Assembly (NCBI GenBank): GCA_025618425.1
Contig: CM046841.1
Span: 10,116,654-10,180,653, forward strand
Direction: 5' to 3'
From: Heliocidaris tuberculata
Lineage: Eukaryota > Echinodermata > Echinoidea > Camarodonta > Echinometridae
Length of the DNA stretch: 64,000 bases
The notes under the pieces: model-generated
What the model saw: only the letters and a program-made list of their open reading frames with translations
What the model was told of the DNA's origin: nothing
The model's database searches: none
Shown: positions 12,811 through 25,901 of the stretch, piece after piece
Layout of the letters: every line of letters begins with the position of its first letter
Position numbering within the stretch: position 1 is the first letter of the stretch
Translations under genes and position numbers: made by a program

Positions 12811-13199
12811 TGTCTCGCTGTCGTCCTGTATACCGAGCAATGCGCCCCATTGCCCATGACGTAAAGTTAAACTGGCACTAAATATAATGTGTTAGCTGAC
12901 ATCACCAGAGCTATTTTCCTTAAATACAATGTTTCACAATAAAACAATAGTTTATTCATGTACATGTATGCCCCTTTTGCTATGTAGATTCTTTATATGA
13001 TGTTTCTTTATAAATTTATACAAATTTTGTTCAAGTTTTCTGTAGTGTGAATGTCTTATTACTAACATCCTGTGGATGGGCCTGTGTATTTTACATACAT
13101 GTAATGTAGATACTGAAGTGTGTGTAATATTCTTAATAGCGCGTGTAGTATGTTGGAGATTGATATACACACATTCAATTTTTATCATGTTTCCATAAA

Positions 13200-15970
13200 T
13201 AGTCTGCAGATATTGGCATGGTTTTTATGGATGCATACATGTACACACTACATATTATTGCATGTACATGTACGGGAAGTCAGAATGTTGGACACATGAA
13301 ATTAATTTCAAAAGAAAGTAAATGTCATTTCAAATTAAAGTACTAACAAAGGCGACTTGTAAGTGGAATTCTGACTCAGTTGTATAAAATGAAAAATCTT
13401 TCAAGACAATCCTTTCTTGGAATTCAAAATGATTCCCTATTTTAAAGAGTATTTTATCTTTAACAATGTATGTATGTTAACACCGTGAAGTTGTGAACAT
13501 ACATGTAACTTTCTTCTAGAGTTTACACATGAGTTTCTTTCTATAAAATTTGTCTATTTGTAGATACATGTACATGTTTATAGACACCATTTAGACCGAC
13601 ATGTGCATTGTACCTACTCCTATATGAGAGAAAAATACATATACATGTGATGCCTGCTTTTGAAGAAATTTTGAATTGATTTTTTATTTTACGGCAGAAT
13701 CCAACCCCCAACTTCACCTTAACCATTTTCCTTGTTGATTTCTTGTACTTGATACATGTATGTTGACAGTGATAGTATTTTTCTCACAGTTAATGCTTCC
13801 ATCACAACTTTGCCTCATGATAATTCATAATAGACATCAGTAATCAGGTCTTCTTCTTCCCTAGGAAACATCTGAATGTTCCTGCAGAAACAAACAAGAA
13901 GGGTTAGATAAGCTAGAAGAGCAAAATAAGCTAGTCATTTAAAAAATTGTAGAGAAGGGAACTTTGATGTACATTTGTAGGTCAGGGCTCCATCTTATAT
14001 TATAGAGAGTTATGATTGATTTCAATTTTACTCGCTATTCAATCGCAAAATTTTCTTTTCATGAAAGATTGGGGATTGTAAGTTTGTGATTGATTAGAGG
14101 GCAAAAAGTTTGTGATTGATTTGGATCAAACGTACATGTAACTTTTCATAAGACAGGGTGCAGATGTACACGTATGCATGTATTTTGTTTGGCTGCAAGA
14201 CACATCCTAAACTTGATGCTTTATTACATGTAACTGTAATTTTTGTGGACTTCATGCCTTATTAGTTTAAATGAAAAAAAAAAAAATTGAAATAAAAGGA
14301 AATCGGCCAAAGAAGTTGAGTTTGTATATGGCTCATGAAGTTTGTATAAGTCATTTACATTCTTTGCAACCATCCAAGTGTTGACACTTTTACCTGGTCT
14401 TTTATTAGGTTTCCAGATTATCTCTTACAATGACCAGCTATAATCTGGCTGCTTTCCTTCTTAGAGGTGAACAAATTGAGGAGTTTAGGGGAATGTAGAG
14501 CTTTCTTAAAACCTCAAATGGGAAGACGTCATAGGTTACATGTATTTACCGTTAGGTTTAGAGTGTGTTGAAGCTGGCTCGATATTTGATAACTGACTGG
14601 TATAAAGACAGGAAAGTGGAAACATGCAGTCAAGACAGATGCACAATGAAAAAGTAAGTTGATATTTCTGTTTTCCATGATTCTTGAATGAGTTGCGTAG
14701 CTTTAGGTTTTAGAAGCAGAGAGAAAAGTAGGCCTACATGACACCAAAGTACACATCTACACAAGCGGTGGTCAGTGCTGCATTGGCAGAACTTTGCACA
14801 ACACACGCTCCTGCGACAGTTTTCTCCACTTTCAGTTTCTTACAATTACCGAATTCCTAACTTCAGCCCAGGACCCAACACTATACCGAAAATTATGTAA
14901 CTCTAACCGTAGACAAATCCTAAAACCCAATTGCATAGATGTACAACCCTAATCCTATACCTTTGATGCAATAAAGCCCGAAGCATTTAGAGGGATTGGC
15001 AATAGCTGTAAGACATTCGCTGATGGCGGCGCTATATTACTTTTGTTGTGACGCCTACTTCCAGTACAGGCGTGCGTTATGAGTTTCCCTATTGATCAGC
15101 TGATAGTCTTGGTCAAGAGCAGGTCTAAAACGCTATTGAAGAGTGACTTTAATAAACATTGATTTAAATCTATAAAAGTGCTTTTGTGGGAATGGGTTCT
15201 GTCGTAAAGCAACATCGTGCAGGTCGGAAAAATAAGAGTAGGACTGCAACATGTTGTACGATGCCGCGGCTGTCGATGCAAGACTGACAAACTCCACTCT
15301 TCATTTACTGTTGCATGTTACACCTCTCTCTGTGTAAGAACTTACAAAGTTGTGGGACAGTCATCTTCTAAAAATCTTTGTTCTTCATGTACTTTGAGAG
15401 TCTATTTTAAATTAATTTGTTTTTGTAATCTAAAAGAGTGACCAGTATAACATTCAGAAATCCTCTATATCATGGTGCGACATTTCATATGTATTCAGAT
15501 TTTTAAAAATTTGATTAGAAAGTTCTATGCATATTTTAAAGCAGAAATGATGAAATCAGAGTAAAAAAAATATAATAACGGACTACAGCTAAAAGTGAAG
15601 GAAATTTGTCGAGGCCCACTATCCCCATGGCTGTTCTGTTTGAGAATAAAACCCGAACAATATGGGGGGGGGGATGGGGGTCCTATAGGGACAGTTCATC
15701 ACAGTTCACTCACACCAAACTTTCATTCATGTACAATTCTTGCAGGCAGCTCATAGGTATACAGTGTAGGGAAATGAAAATTTAGGGCTACTTTTAGGCC
15801 ACTTATGGACCATCATTCTGAATTCATTAAAAAAATGTCAAGCTGCTGGTTGGGAGAGAATTTTCTTTGTAAATCCTGATTCTTGGGCAAGTTTTATTTC
15901 AGCTGTCAAGTGGCATTCAGTTAGGACCTGTTGGTTTTCAACCTGGACTCCCATTCCGGAGGACTATTAA
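13200..15970. other. intron 1 sequence, nothing recognised
   Basis: AT-rich, with short ACATGT runs and an A13 tract near 14273. No conserved ORF, TIR pair or RNA gene was recognised. Confidence 0.4.
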
Positions 15971-15974
15971 AACT

Positions 15975-16340
15975 TCAAGATAAAGTCAAGTTCTGGTCAT
16001 GTGATTACAATGTGAACGAAACTGTCTCAAAGCAACTGGTGTATACTATGAGGTTTTGGAATCATCGAAATGATAAGAAATTGACCCAATCTCGCTGAAA
16101 AGCACATATATATGCACACAGAAATGGGTATATATGGGACTGCATTCACATGTGGCATGAAAGTTTGGCCCAAACTCTTCAGCTATTTCTCCTGCATATT
16201 TCGAATATGAGGGCATTTGAAGAGCAATCTTTTTCAGTGGACATTTCTACTATAATGTTCTTCTAAACTGACATAAAAGGAATGAGAAAGCTCACAAATT
16301 ACTTTTCACCTTTCCCAGAACTCTACCTTCTCTTTAAAGT
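15975..16340 (+). repeat. dispersed repeat M4, copy 2
   Basis: Same order of blocks as copy 1 (11225-11590) and copy 3 (16820-17190), ending in TTTTCACCTTTCCCAGAACTC. Confidence 0.75.
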
Positions 16341-16819
16341 GATTGATTAACTTTGTGAAAAATTGTAAAATCAGCTCCAATGCCAGTGAATTGTGTGCAG
16401 TCCTCTAACTACATATATAATTAAGGATATGTGAAAGTATGAGAGAAAATGGAACCCGTTTACTATCCTAAAAAAGAGAAAATCGCGATCAATCGCTACC
16501 GCAAGTCGCTCGGCTTCTTCGCTGCGCTGCAGTCACAAAAACCAAGCACCAGCGCTTGGCGATTTCAGAGCGGGTTTCCAGCCCATACGGTATTCTGTGA
16601 TAGAGCGAGGTATGCCAACCGTAAGAGTTCTTAAGAGTAAGGGTTCGGTTGTAATCTATCCCGACATCAATGTTCAATCGTAAATATCTTGATATATAAA
16701 CGACCGATCAGCTTATAAAACTCAGGCGATTCCTGTCTGAGCTAAAGGTTTGCAATTATGATTACAGCATTAGCTGGAACAGTGATTTTTTTTTTCAATC
16801 CTGGGCAAAGTTAATCAAT

Positions 16820-17190
16820 GCCTTTAAAGATAAAGTTGTGTTCTGGTCATGCGATTACATCGTGAACGACACTGTCTCAAGGAAATTTGGAAAGGTTTAT
16901 TGTGTTTACATAAGAACTGGTGTATAGTATGAGGTTTTGGAATCATCAAAATGATAAGAAATTGACCCAATCTTGCTGAAAAGCACATGCACTGCACACA
17001 GAAGTGGGTGTATGGGACTGCACACACATGTGGCATGAATATTCGGCCTGAACTCTTCAGCTATTTCTCGAATATGAGGGCATTTTAAGAGCAATCTTTT
17101 CATGGGGCATTTCTCCACTATAATCGACATAAAAGGAATGAGAAAGCTCACAAATTACTTTTCACCTTTCCCAGAAATCAACCTTCTCTT
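16820..17190 (+). repeat. dispersed repeat M4, copy 3
   Basis: Third copy, only 480 bp after copy 2 and in the same orientation. Apparent ORFs inside M4 are repeat-borne. Confidence 0.75.
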
Positions 17191-18566
17191 TATCAAAGGC
17201 CTACACATACATCTTTTAGTAACAGGAGATTCTGAGGAATCCCAATTAAAATGAAATCCTCCCTTCTTTGAATTTCAAATGACTAGATCTGGTGCCCCAT
17301 CTTTCCACTTACCGGTACACTCTTAATATTCAATTTTGATTTCAGTGTTTCAAAGCTTTTCCTTAGGAGACAAGAGGAGAACACCATCACAAAATAAGGG
17401 CTTCAACCTTCGTGACCCATATGTAAAACCATAGCATTACCTTTAAGCTTTTGTACGTAAGTTCAGAATAGATTTTAAAAATTTAACTGGCCTGACCTCA
17501 TCTAGGCAATTTATGACCATCCTGTTATGATTCAATTCAAAACTGGAAGTGGCGCTCAAGGCAAGCGAGGGCTCACCACTCATCACCTCGGAGTGAGGGG
17601 GGAAGGAATTCCGCTAAGCTTCGACATCCGGAATTATGGGAGAGTGGGAGCGCAGGGATGCGCTAGCCTGATTTCAAGATCAATGCCAGTTGTGCCTCTA
17701 ACCTTCCTTTTATTTGGTTTCATCTGCATGCAATTTATGAGATACATGACTGACAGGCTTGTGAGCTGGAGAATTTTTTTTACGAAGCTGCATTGCAGAG
17801 AATCATGTACATGTACATGAGGTTGATAGATGCTGTTTAGTCTGCAGGCCATAATGTAATTTTAAAAAAATTCCTTTTGTGCTGGTTGTATAGTTTTTCA
17901 GGTAATGCTATCTTCTAGTGATATTCACTATTTTTCTTAAGGTAATTGGTCCCATTTAAGCTGGAAGTTGGTATGGTCTCCAGTCGCGTCTACAGCTTAC
18001 AATAGAGTGAGCTTACCCCCACCAGTTTAAAGGCGAAGAAGGAATGAAAGAAAAAAAATCACAACTGTCAATGGGTCTACGTGTATGGCAAATGGGGCTA
18101 CCCAGATACGTTTTGTCCCCCTCTCTCATTTTGGGACGCTTTCGCCCCTCCTCCTCTAGATACATGTACGCTACCGATAACATTGTCCAGATCTATCCCC
18201 ACGGGTGGTTCCAGAAACAAAACCGAAACCAATTGCGTAGTGGACCGTTTAAATTGTGTTTTTATCAAGTAACAGTAATCTCTGTCTGTTACGGAATACA
18301 TTTGACTCTTTTGAACTTCATTTCCAACCAGTGAAAAATCTATTTTTTCCTGATCTCGCGACTCTTCCAATTTGCCGTTGAAACCTGAGCAAGCTGTGAA
18401 GGGTACTAGGAACTCCTGGGAGAGTCCGAAGACAGGTGGCTCTGTTGCTGTAGGTTCTCAAGTTTCTCATTCTCCCTTCCTGGCTATCCATTCAATAGTT
18501 TGGGATCCTGACAGGGTCCATTCATAGTGCTCTGTTTTTGACCTTTCTTGGAGATTATATAGAGAA

Positions 18567-19151
18567 TTAAAGGGCAATCCAACCTTGGTAATAAGATGAC
18601 TTGTATGAAAGCAGAAAAATAAGAAAAACAGGATGGTGAAAGTTTGAAAGAAATCGGACAAGGACTAAGAAAGTTATGGATGTTTGAAAAATGAGATCAC
18701 TACATCTATGCGAATCTCAAATTGTCAATTTGGAGAGTCAATTGTGACATTTTTGTGGACAACTCTCCCGTTTGTTGTACACAAAAATATCATTAATTTG
18801 CGGTTTTCTTCGAGGCGCTTTTACCCTCAGGGCAGTACTCAAGCATATTGTTATAGGTCCTCATGAAAGAAAAAGATCCTACTGAGTAATACATTTTGGA
18901 AAAAAAGAGAAATTTTAGTCATTTTGTGTGTTGGAGCAAATGGGGGAGTTGTCCACAGCTACATCACAGTGACATTACCTACATGTATTCGGCCAATTTG
19001 AAATTCCCATATGTATAGTGATTACAACTTTAAAAAATTCATAACTTTCTTATTGCTTGTTCGATTTCGTTCAAACTTTCACCAATCTGCTTCTCTGATT
19101 TTTCCTCTTTCTTTCAAAGCAACTTGCTATTAAGGTTGGATTTCCCTTTAA
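18567..19151 (-). mobile_element. TTAA-flanked MITE, family M2 copy 2 (inverted)
   Basis: 585 bp. TTAA|AGGGCAATCCAACCTTGG to AAGGTTGGATTTCCCT|TTAA. The interior is the reverse complement of 12065-12675. Confidence 0.75.
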
Positions 19152-19229
19152 GACTGCATTGAGGTGTTTTTTAAACCTAAAAACCAATATGTATTGGTAT
19201 TATTACAACTTTGTTGTTGGGTAGAGGTG

Positions 19230-19416
19230 TAGTAAACTGTAAACCCAGAAAGCTTTGCGAATTACGCAAATGTTTCATGCCGCTAAATAATCAAAATTTT
19301 TTGGAACAACATGAAATTATTGCAGTACGCGAAAGCTTTTTGCTGCAAAATTGGCTGTCATTAAACAATTTGCAAAAGTTTTATGTCGCGAAAGTTTCTG
19401 GTTTGACAGTAATTGT
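19230..19416. mobile_element. short TIR repeat related to 34141-34755
   Basis: Left end ACTGTAAACCCAGAAAGCTT and right end AAAGTTTCTGGTTTGACAGT are inverted. The same ends, ACTGTAAAACCGGAAACTTT and AAAGTTTCTGGTTTGACA, flank 34141-34755. Confidence 0.55.
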
Positions 19417-19657
19417 CATAACAAATTAAAATTGCAGGAATCGACGCTTACGGGTGTTATTGATTTTAACACAGATCTATGTCTCTCTGACCTAGCGGCA
19501 TACGCAGCCAGCTATGCACAGAGCTGCAGACGTTAACCAATGCCTTGTCTTAATTTTAGTTTATCTGTTAGGACACTTGATATAGAGTACCAAAGAGTAC
19601 CTAAAGGATAACATTGTTTCCAGAATTCCATGACTGAAGTACAGTCTATAAGTCTAA

Positions 19658-20178
19658 GGGTGTGTTTATCGGGGCGATTCTACCTTCTAATCGGCGACTC
19701 AAGTCCCTGATTAGCTTACCAGTTACCGGCCGTAACCCTCGATAAACACGAACGCGACTTGATTACCTCATTAGCTTACCAGACTTGAGTCCCGCAAAAA
19801 GGTGGGATTTGATTACCGTTTGAGCCAGATACGCGACTCTAGTACCGGCGATAAACACAACGCGATTTGATTCGCGAATACATTTCGCAACTTCACACTC
19901 CCGTTTCCGGTTAGGACGAAAGCGCGCGCCTACTAGCCTACTAGCTAACTAAACAGCACAGTACACGTGCTGAAAAGGCGCGCGCCGGAATTGACCTTTA
20001 CTTCGTAGGTCATTTAGCTGGATCCTGCGCGATGCAAAGCAACGGGCTATCCCAGTTTTGAGTCGCGACGATAAACACGGCATCCTGAGAAACCGCATTC
20101 ATGGGCGCGATCGTATCCGCGACTCTATTTGCGAATCAAGTGCCCTTTTCTAATTTCTAGAAAACGATAAACACACCC
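19658..20178. mobile_element. PIF/Harbinger-like MITE with TAA target duplication
   Basis: 521 bp. TIRs GGGTGTGTTTATCG and CGATAAACACACCC, each flanked by TAA (19655-19657 and 20179-20181). The interior repeats CGATAAACAC at least four more times next to CGCGACT/CGATTTGATT variants. Three-base TWA target duplications with GGG-starting ends are typical of PIF/Harbinger. Confidence 0.75.
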
Positions 20179-21151
20179 TAAGTTGCCACCTCTAAGGCCA
20201 CCTCTAAGTATTAGGCCACCTCTCTATCATGGTCACCTATCTTGTCTCCATCCAGTATGAAAAATGTGATGTAGAACCCTTCCCAGTTTCTACCATCCTT
20301 ATGTACTCTCTCAGTTGATGCCCATCTCAGGCCTTAAATTTTATTCACCAAGAGTGTCACTAGACCATCTTGAATGAAAGGGGGGGGGGGGAGGGGGTGG
20401 ATGTTGAACCAAATTTGCCTAAAAGGTACATGTAGCTGAAAATTTTCCAACAAGCAAAAAAAAATGATTAAAGGTCGTCAATTTTCGAGGTTTGCCGACA
20501 GTCAATGATAATGTTGAATTGCTGACAGAGAGTTTTAAATGGGTGTGCCACACCTCACAATCCTATCGAGCGATGCTCACTATTAATTCTTCCCAATTGT
20601 TTCTGGGAAAATATTACATTACAAAAACGTGTTAACTTTTTTGATTAACAGCATGTGTTTTTTTTCAATGAAATGATTACAGTGTGTGTCAGAAGATAAC
20701 AAATTTCCTTTTTAGTTTAGTTTTCATATTACATGAATTTCTCCTGGGCTTCCTCTTTTCTCCCAAGTTAACAGAATAAAAGAAGTCAATCTATTATACT
20801 TTATATTATTTTGAGAAGGAGTGTGACGAGAAGAGAAGAGTGTATGGTGAAAACGTGCATCCCAGGAGATGTGAATCCGTATATCCACCAGGAGAGTTGC
20901 ACATGATGCTAATTTGACAGTGCCTCAAACAGATGCCCGTGAGCATGGATATTTGCTTGCGATATTTACTGCTGTTAGTATCTATCTTTGAGATTAAGTG
21001 ACCTCTTATCGGCGTAAAATCTTCATCTTTCACACGATATATCTTGTGACTGAGTCTTAGTCATCTTAATGCTCATCCCACCCACCCAAGAAAAAAAGAG
21101 AAATGGAAGGAAGAGAGGGGGAGAGTGGGTATTTTGTTCCCGTTTGCTTTA

Positions 21152-21685
21152 GGGTGCGTTTATGCTTACTTTGCGAAAGCAGAATGAGCGTTTTGAAACA
21201 CTCATCTAAAACGCTCATCTAAAAACGCAGTTCCATGGGATGCTGTTTATGCTTGTTTTCTCCAGGAGAATTCGGGCTCTGGATTTGCAAACCTGCATTG
21301 CGTATACTACGTTAACCCGGGAGGGTACATTGTACATGTACAGTAGGTCAAGTTGGGGTGTGCGTTTTTCGAAAGTTTTGGTTTTGAGTTACTACGCTAT
21401 ATGCATGATGCATGCACAAGCGGCGCACAGATTTTCACATGAACTGGAAATGCGTTTGTATGACGCCATTATAAACGCGTTTACAAATGATTGTGCGCTT
21501 ATGCTTCCCAGAAACCCTTTTTTTTTTAGAGAAACGCCAATTCAAAACGCACGTTTTTGTGAATTTACGATCGGCGTTTTAAATCGGCGATTATACGAAA
21601 ATGAGTAAGGACACAACTGCGTTTTGAACTAAACGCCTTTCAAAACGCTGATTCTGGCCTGTAAAATGTGAGCATAAACGCACTC
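21152..21685. mobile_element. PIF/Harbinger-like MITE with TTA target duplication
   Basis: 534 bp. Left end GGGTGCGTTTATGCT, right end AGCATAAACGCACTC (one mismatch), each flanked by TTA. The interior is rich in AAAACGC/GCGTTTT iterations. Same size and end structure as 19658-20178, so probably a sister family. A 122-codon ORF in it is not coding. Confidence 0.75.
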
Positions 21686-22012
21686 TTAGATGGCTAATTC
21701 AATTTAAAAAAAACCTACATGATTTGCAGTTTTGCCATCCGTGACAGTTCAACTGTAATGGGTGTTGATTTCAGCTTTATCAAAATAAGTGCAATATGTG
21801 AGATTAAAATACATTGTGTGATGTATGCTACATTTTGTATCTGGGAACAAAAGGAATAATTTACATATATGTATCAATTGATGAGAAAGACTGCAATGTG
21901 AAATAATAAAAAAGCAACCACCTGTTTCTGGGCATTACTAAAAAGCACTGTAATCGCAAGATATGGAAAAAAAGTATTTGATATTGTACTCCAAATGAAT
22001 GTTGTTTAACTT

Positions 22013-22360
22013 TGTTTTCTCTCTCTCTTACTCTCTCTCTTACTCTTTGTCCCATTCCCTTTTTCCCTTTTTTTTGCTACCATCTCTGTCCCTATTATTT
22101 GCTCACTTTCTCCGTTTATCTTTCTCTCTTTCGTTTTACTTTTGTGGTATTTAACCACCCTCTCATTTTGTCACTCATGATTTTATATGTCTCTGTCTGT
22201 CTGTTTCCTTTCTCTCTGCCTCTTGTTCTTTCTCTATCTCTTTCCTGTGTGACCATCTCCCCGTCTCCCTGTACCTATCTCTTCTCGCTCTATCCCTACC
22301 TCCCACCCCCTCTCTATCTCCTTTTGTCTCTATATCACCATCTCTGTTCATCTCTCCTTT
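22013..22360. repeat. CT-rich tract next to ICAP-1 exon 2
   Basis: About 350 bases of TCTCTC/TTTC with short unique breaks, ending directly in the exon 2 acceptor. Confidence 0.9.
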
Positions 22361-22364
22361 CCAG

Positions 22365-22482
22365 TCCCAGGTAGAGGCAGGCTACGGGTATCCTGCGGGG
22401 GCTGTCCCGCTCCGTCCAGACCCTCACGCTGTGTCCCGGCCAGGGTATAAAGACAGCATGGTGGCAGAGAGAAAACCTCCTT
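22365..22482 (+). CDS. ITGB1BP1: ITGB1BP1/ICAP-1 exon 2 (linker)
   Basis: 118-nt exon with acceptor TTTCCAG after 340 bp of pyrimidine-rich sequence and donor TTGTAAGT. Enters in phase 0 and leaves in phase 1, matching exon 3. It encodes about 39 residues rich in Pro and Gly (GYGYPAGAVPLRPDP, then KDSMVAERKPP) with no counterpart that I can align in the human N-terminal tail, so it probably lengthens the disordered segment before the PTB domain. A second AG six bases downstream (22369-22370) would remove two residues without changing frame. Assignment rests on phase, good splice sites and position between exons 1 and 3. Confidence 0.75.
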
Positions 22483-23025
22483 GTAAGTACTTACACTCTC
22501 TCAGTGCAGAGGAGTGGATATATCCCCTCTTGTAGGAGTCATTAGGGTTCACTTCATTTTGGAGTTGAATCCACTCCATTTTATAGTGGAATGCATTCAA
22601 AATTAGCGGTTTAAATCAATCTTTTGACAGTGGATTCCACTTTATAACGCCGATGGGGTGGTGAAACCTCTTAACTCATTTATTTTGCCAAATTTATTTT
22701 TATCTTCTTCCTAATTTTGTCGCTAAGGATTAATTTGATGTGTTGATAAACCCATGTAACACATGTATCTGCAAAAATAATGCCACAAGCGATCTGTAAA
22801 AGGAAGGTTATCAATGCACTTCCTGTGTTAATTGTGAAAGTTTTTTTTTACACTCCTGAAAATCTAACATTTTTGAGTTACAAGGTTTTATCACCCCACC
22901 GAAAATATACAAGCCGAAAGCTTGTGTGAAATAAATAATAAAATAATGCAGGCAGGTTGCTGCCAGAATTTGCGGACATTTGGGCACCTCACTGCCCGAA
23001 TATGAGGTGATGGTTGCCTGATTAT

Positions 23026-23168
23026 CAGGGCTTTGTTTCATAAAGCTAGTTATCAATAACAAGTTACAATGAGCTACTGAATTCATTGCATCTGTTTGGC
23101 TGGGAGCAAATTTGTTATAGAAACGTGACACTTGTTATCGATAAAATTTTTTATGAAAAGGGGCCCAG
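23026..23168. mobile_element. palindromic MITE, family M5 copy 1
   Basis: Starts CAGGGCTTTGTTTCATAAA and ends with the inverse TTTTTATGAAAAGGGGCCCAG. The centre holds GAGCTACTGAATTCATTGCA, matching copies at 27699-27852 and 36976-37122. Confidence 0.7.
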
Positions 23169-24179
23169 AACTTTAAAAAAATCCTTCCTTTAAGCTTACA
23201 TGGTATGATGTATCTATAGAAGGGTTCAAGTTCAGGGAGACTATCTTGATTGGCTGGGCAAACTTTCCCAGCTCAGTGAACCCTGTGACAAAGGAAGACA
23301 CACATTCTTAGGACCGAAACCATTTAAGTAGAATAGGGACCGTGGGGACGTGGCGTAGCATTACAAGTCAATTCGAAATCCTGAGACTTTAGGGCAGTGA
23401 CTGAGATCTTGTCTTCAACACTCCATGTAGTGATTGCACAAGAGATTTCTATTTTACATTGTACTTCTGTTTTACAAATTAAAATGGAAATCCTATTCTA
23501 ACAGTTTCTTAATTAATTTTTGAAGTGCTATGGAGATTTCTCTTCTATTTTTGACTTCATTTGAGAGCAGATTCCTGAGGGCAACCTGATTGAAACATCT
23601 TGTCTAAGCAGATCTTGAGATTGCTTTATAAATATGTTACTTGTTATTTACATTAATCACCATGACCACAACATTAATCATAGTTTTCTAATTTTGGCAC
23701 TTTGTGTCTTTCCTTGCTGTACCTTTTTATTTATTTTTTTTGTTTCTTGACATTAGTACATGTATGTATTGATTCATTGGTTAGTAACCTTTTTGTTTAA
23801 CCTTTCATTTCCAAATAAATATATACAGTGTACTGTAATTGAATCTGAATTCAAATTTTGAATTTACAGTAACTTGTCAGAGTACAGGTAGCTTCTGAAT
23901 CTGCATGTGTTCAGTTGATTTCTGTCCTCAGCTACAGAAGGTCTTGTCCATTTATTCTTTATATCCTTCTGTTCTTCCTTTAATCTTTTATGTACTTCAT
24001 CTCCATTTCACATTTACATGGAAGAAAAAGTTAGATGGCAATGATATCTTATATGACATTAGCAGTATTAGGATAGAGAATGAGGATACAAGTACATGTA
24101 CAGTGAAGGTCACAGCAAAATCATATAAGCAAAGTTGGGTGATGGTAACATTTAAGTTTGCAGTATGTTAAAGGTTTAT

Positions 24180-24655
24180 AGAGAGGAGGGTTAGTACATA
24201 CATTTTGTGAAAGTCTTATAAAATCCTGCAGAGTGGTAGCAACTTACAGAAGTAGAAAAAATAGGGGAGGTGGTAGGATTTAATTGTGAATGGCTTAAAG
24301 TCTGAAGAGATTAAGGAAATCGTAAAGGAGGGGAGGGCATGGGGTTTAATTGTGAAAGGCTTATAGCCTGCAGAGTTTTAGGAAGTAGTAAAATAGGGGA
24401 GGGTGAAAGACTTAAATAGTCTGAAGGAAGTAGTCAAGGAGGGGAGGGTGTACATGTTGGATTTTTATTTGAAAGGCTTAATATCAACGGAAGAGATGTA
24501 TCGAAGAGGGCTAATATATAGATTTTGTGAAAATCTCGTAGCCTGCAGAGTTGCAGGAAGTTGTAAGGGAGGGGAGGGTAAGGACTTAAAAATGAAAGGC
24601 TTATAGCCTGCAGAGTTGTAGGAAGTAGTTAAAGATGGGAGGGTGGTAAGGGGTG
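24180..24655 (+). repeat. degenerate minisatellite, unit ~60-80 bp
   Basis: Five to six imperfect units built on GAAAGGCTTATAGCCTGCAG, AGTTGTAGGAAGTAGT and AAGGAGGGGAGGGT. Purine-rich on the plus strand. ORFs here are repeat-derived. Confidence 0.75.
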
Positions 24656-25110
24656 CAACCGAAGATGCTGTAGAACAGTTCCTTTGACCTCGCTTGTTTC
24701 TGAAAGGAAATTCTGAGATTTACAGAGGGTGCATGCGATAGATAAGCTGGCCCTGGGCAAGCGATTATCCCCGCACCCTGGTGTAAAACATGCCTCAAAC
24801 AAAATCCATCTCGTCTTACACATTACCGATAAAAAAGAGATCAGGTCCAAATCTGAAAATTTGTTTGGATGCCTTGGCGGCTGTCATGCTTGTTCATTCT
24901 GTGTGGTACGTGGCATTCTAATCGAGATAGGAGACTCAGATCCTCCCCTTGTGTCGCAGATCTAATCTCTGTGTGGGGTAGGGGGAGGGGAGCGTGCCAC
25001 TCTCAATTTCCTCCTACAATCCGCGGTTAGGTAGTGAGGGATCGCAAGAGATGGAATGGCTCGAAGCGCAGTGGAGGAGGGAGGAAGCGCAGCTGCTTGA
25101 ACAAGCTGTT
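24656..25110. other. unique non-repetitive block in intron 2
   Basis: About 450 bases of unique, less AT-rich sequence between a minisatellite and T-rich DNA. Contains AGATAAG and GAGATAG GATA-like sites and no long ORF. Candidate regulatory interval only. Confidence 0.3.
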
Positions 25111-25734
25111 TGAGATGTTCGTGCCTCAATTCTCTCTCTTTGATATTTATATATTTTTCTTTATGTTAAAGAGTATCTTTTGTTAACTTTTTCATCGATC
25201 TTAAGTGACCTAACATCTGTTTGTGTTTTGTACTTGTTCTACGGTTTTTATTGTCTGTCTTCATTAATTGTAATAGTCTTGTTTTATTTTTGTTGTACCT
25301 ATGTGATATCTTGCCTTTTGAATGATCTTTTTCACCCCATTTCTTCTTTCTTTGTCTTTCTTCGTGCAAATTAAAGGCTTTGTAAATGTTATGTTTTGTA
25401 TTTTTTACCTGTATGTTTAGCTTCCCTTATTGTATGAACTTCTTGATTTCTTTCTACGTTTTCCCCCCTATTTTTCTTTGTAGACTTATTTTTTTCTTTA
25501 GAGGCTCTACTTCTCTTCCCTCACTTCATTTTGTATCATGTGCTTTGGCATGTTCTTTTTAACTAGTACAGTTACCGGTAGATTTCTTCATACTTCTGTT
25601 TTATCTATATCAGTCTATTTCTCTATGTTACTCATAATAGTACCATTTCTCTCTTTATCTGTTTATGTCAGATCTCATAAGTTTTGTTTAACGTTGTCCC
25701 CGCATATTCCCTTCCTGTCTCTCAGCCCGTTTAA

Positions 25735-25865
25735 GATTTGTCTTCTCTCTCCCTTTCTTTCTCTTCCTCCCTGTCTCTCTGTCTCTCCCAGCTAGCCTCT
25801 TCTTTTTTTTATCTATCTGTCTTTCTGTGTCTCTGTGTCTGTCTCTATGTCTGGCTTTTTGTCTG

Positions 25866-25901
<36 letters not shown>

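Noticed and set aside
21240..21608. 122-codon plus-strand frame
   Set aside because: Lies wholly inside a TTA-flanked MITE; no homology recognised.
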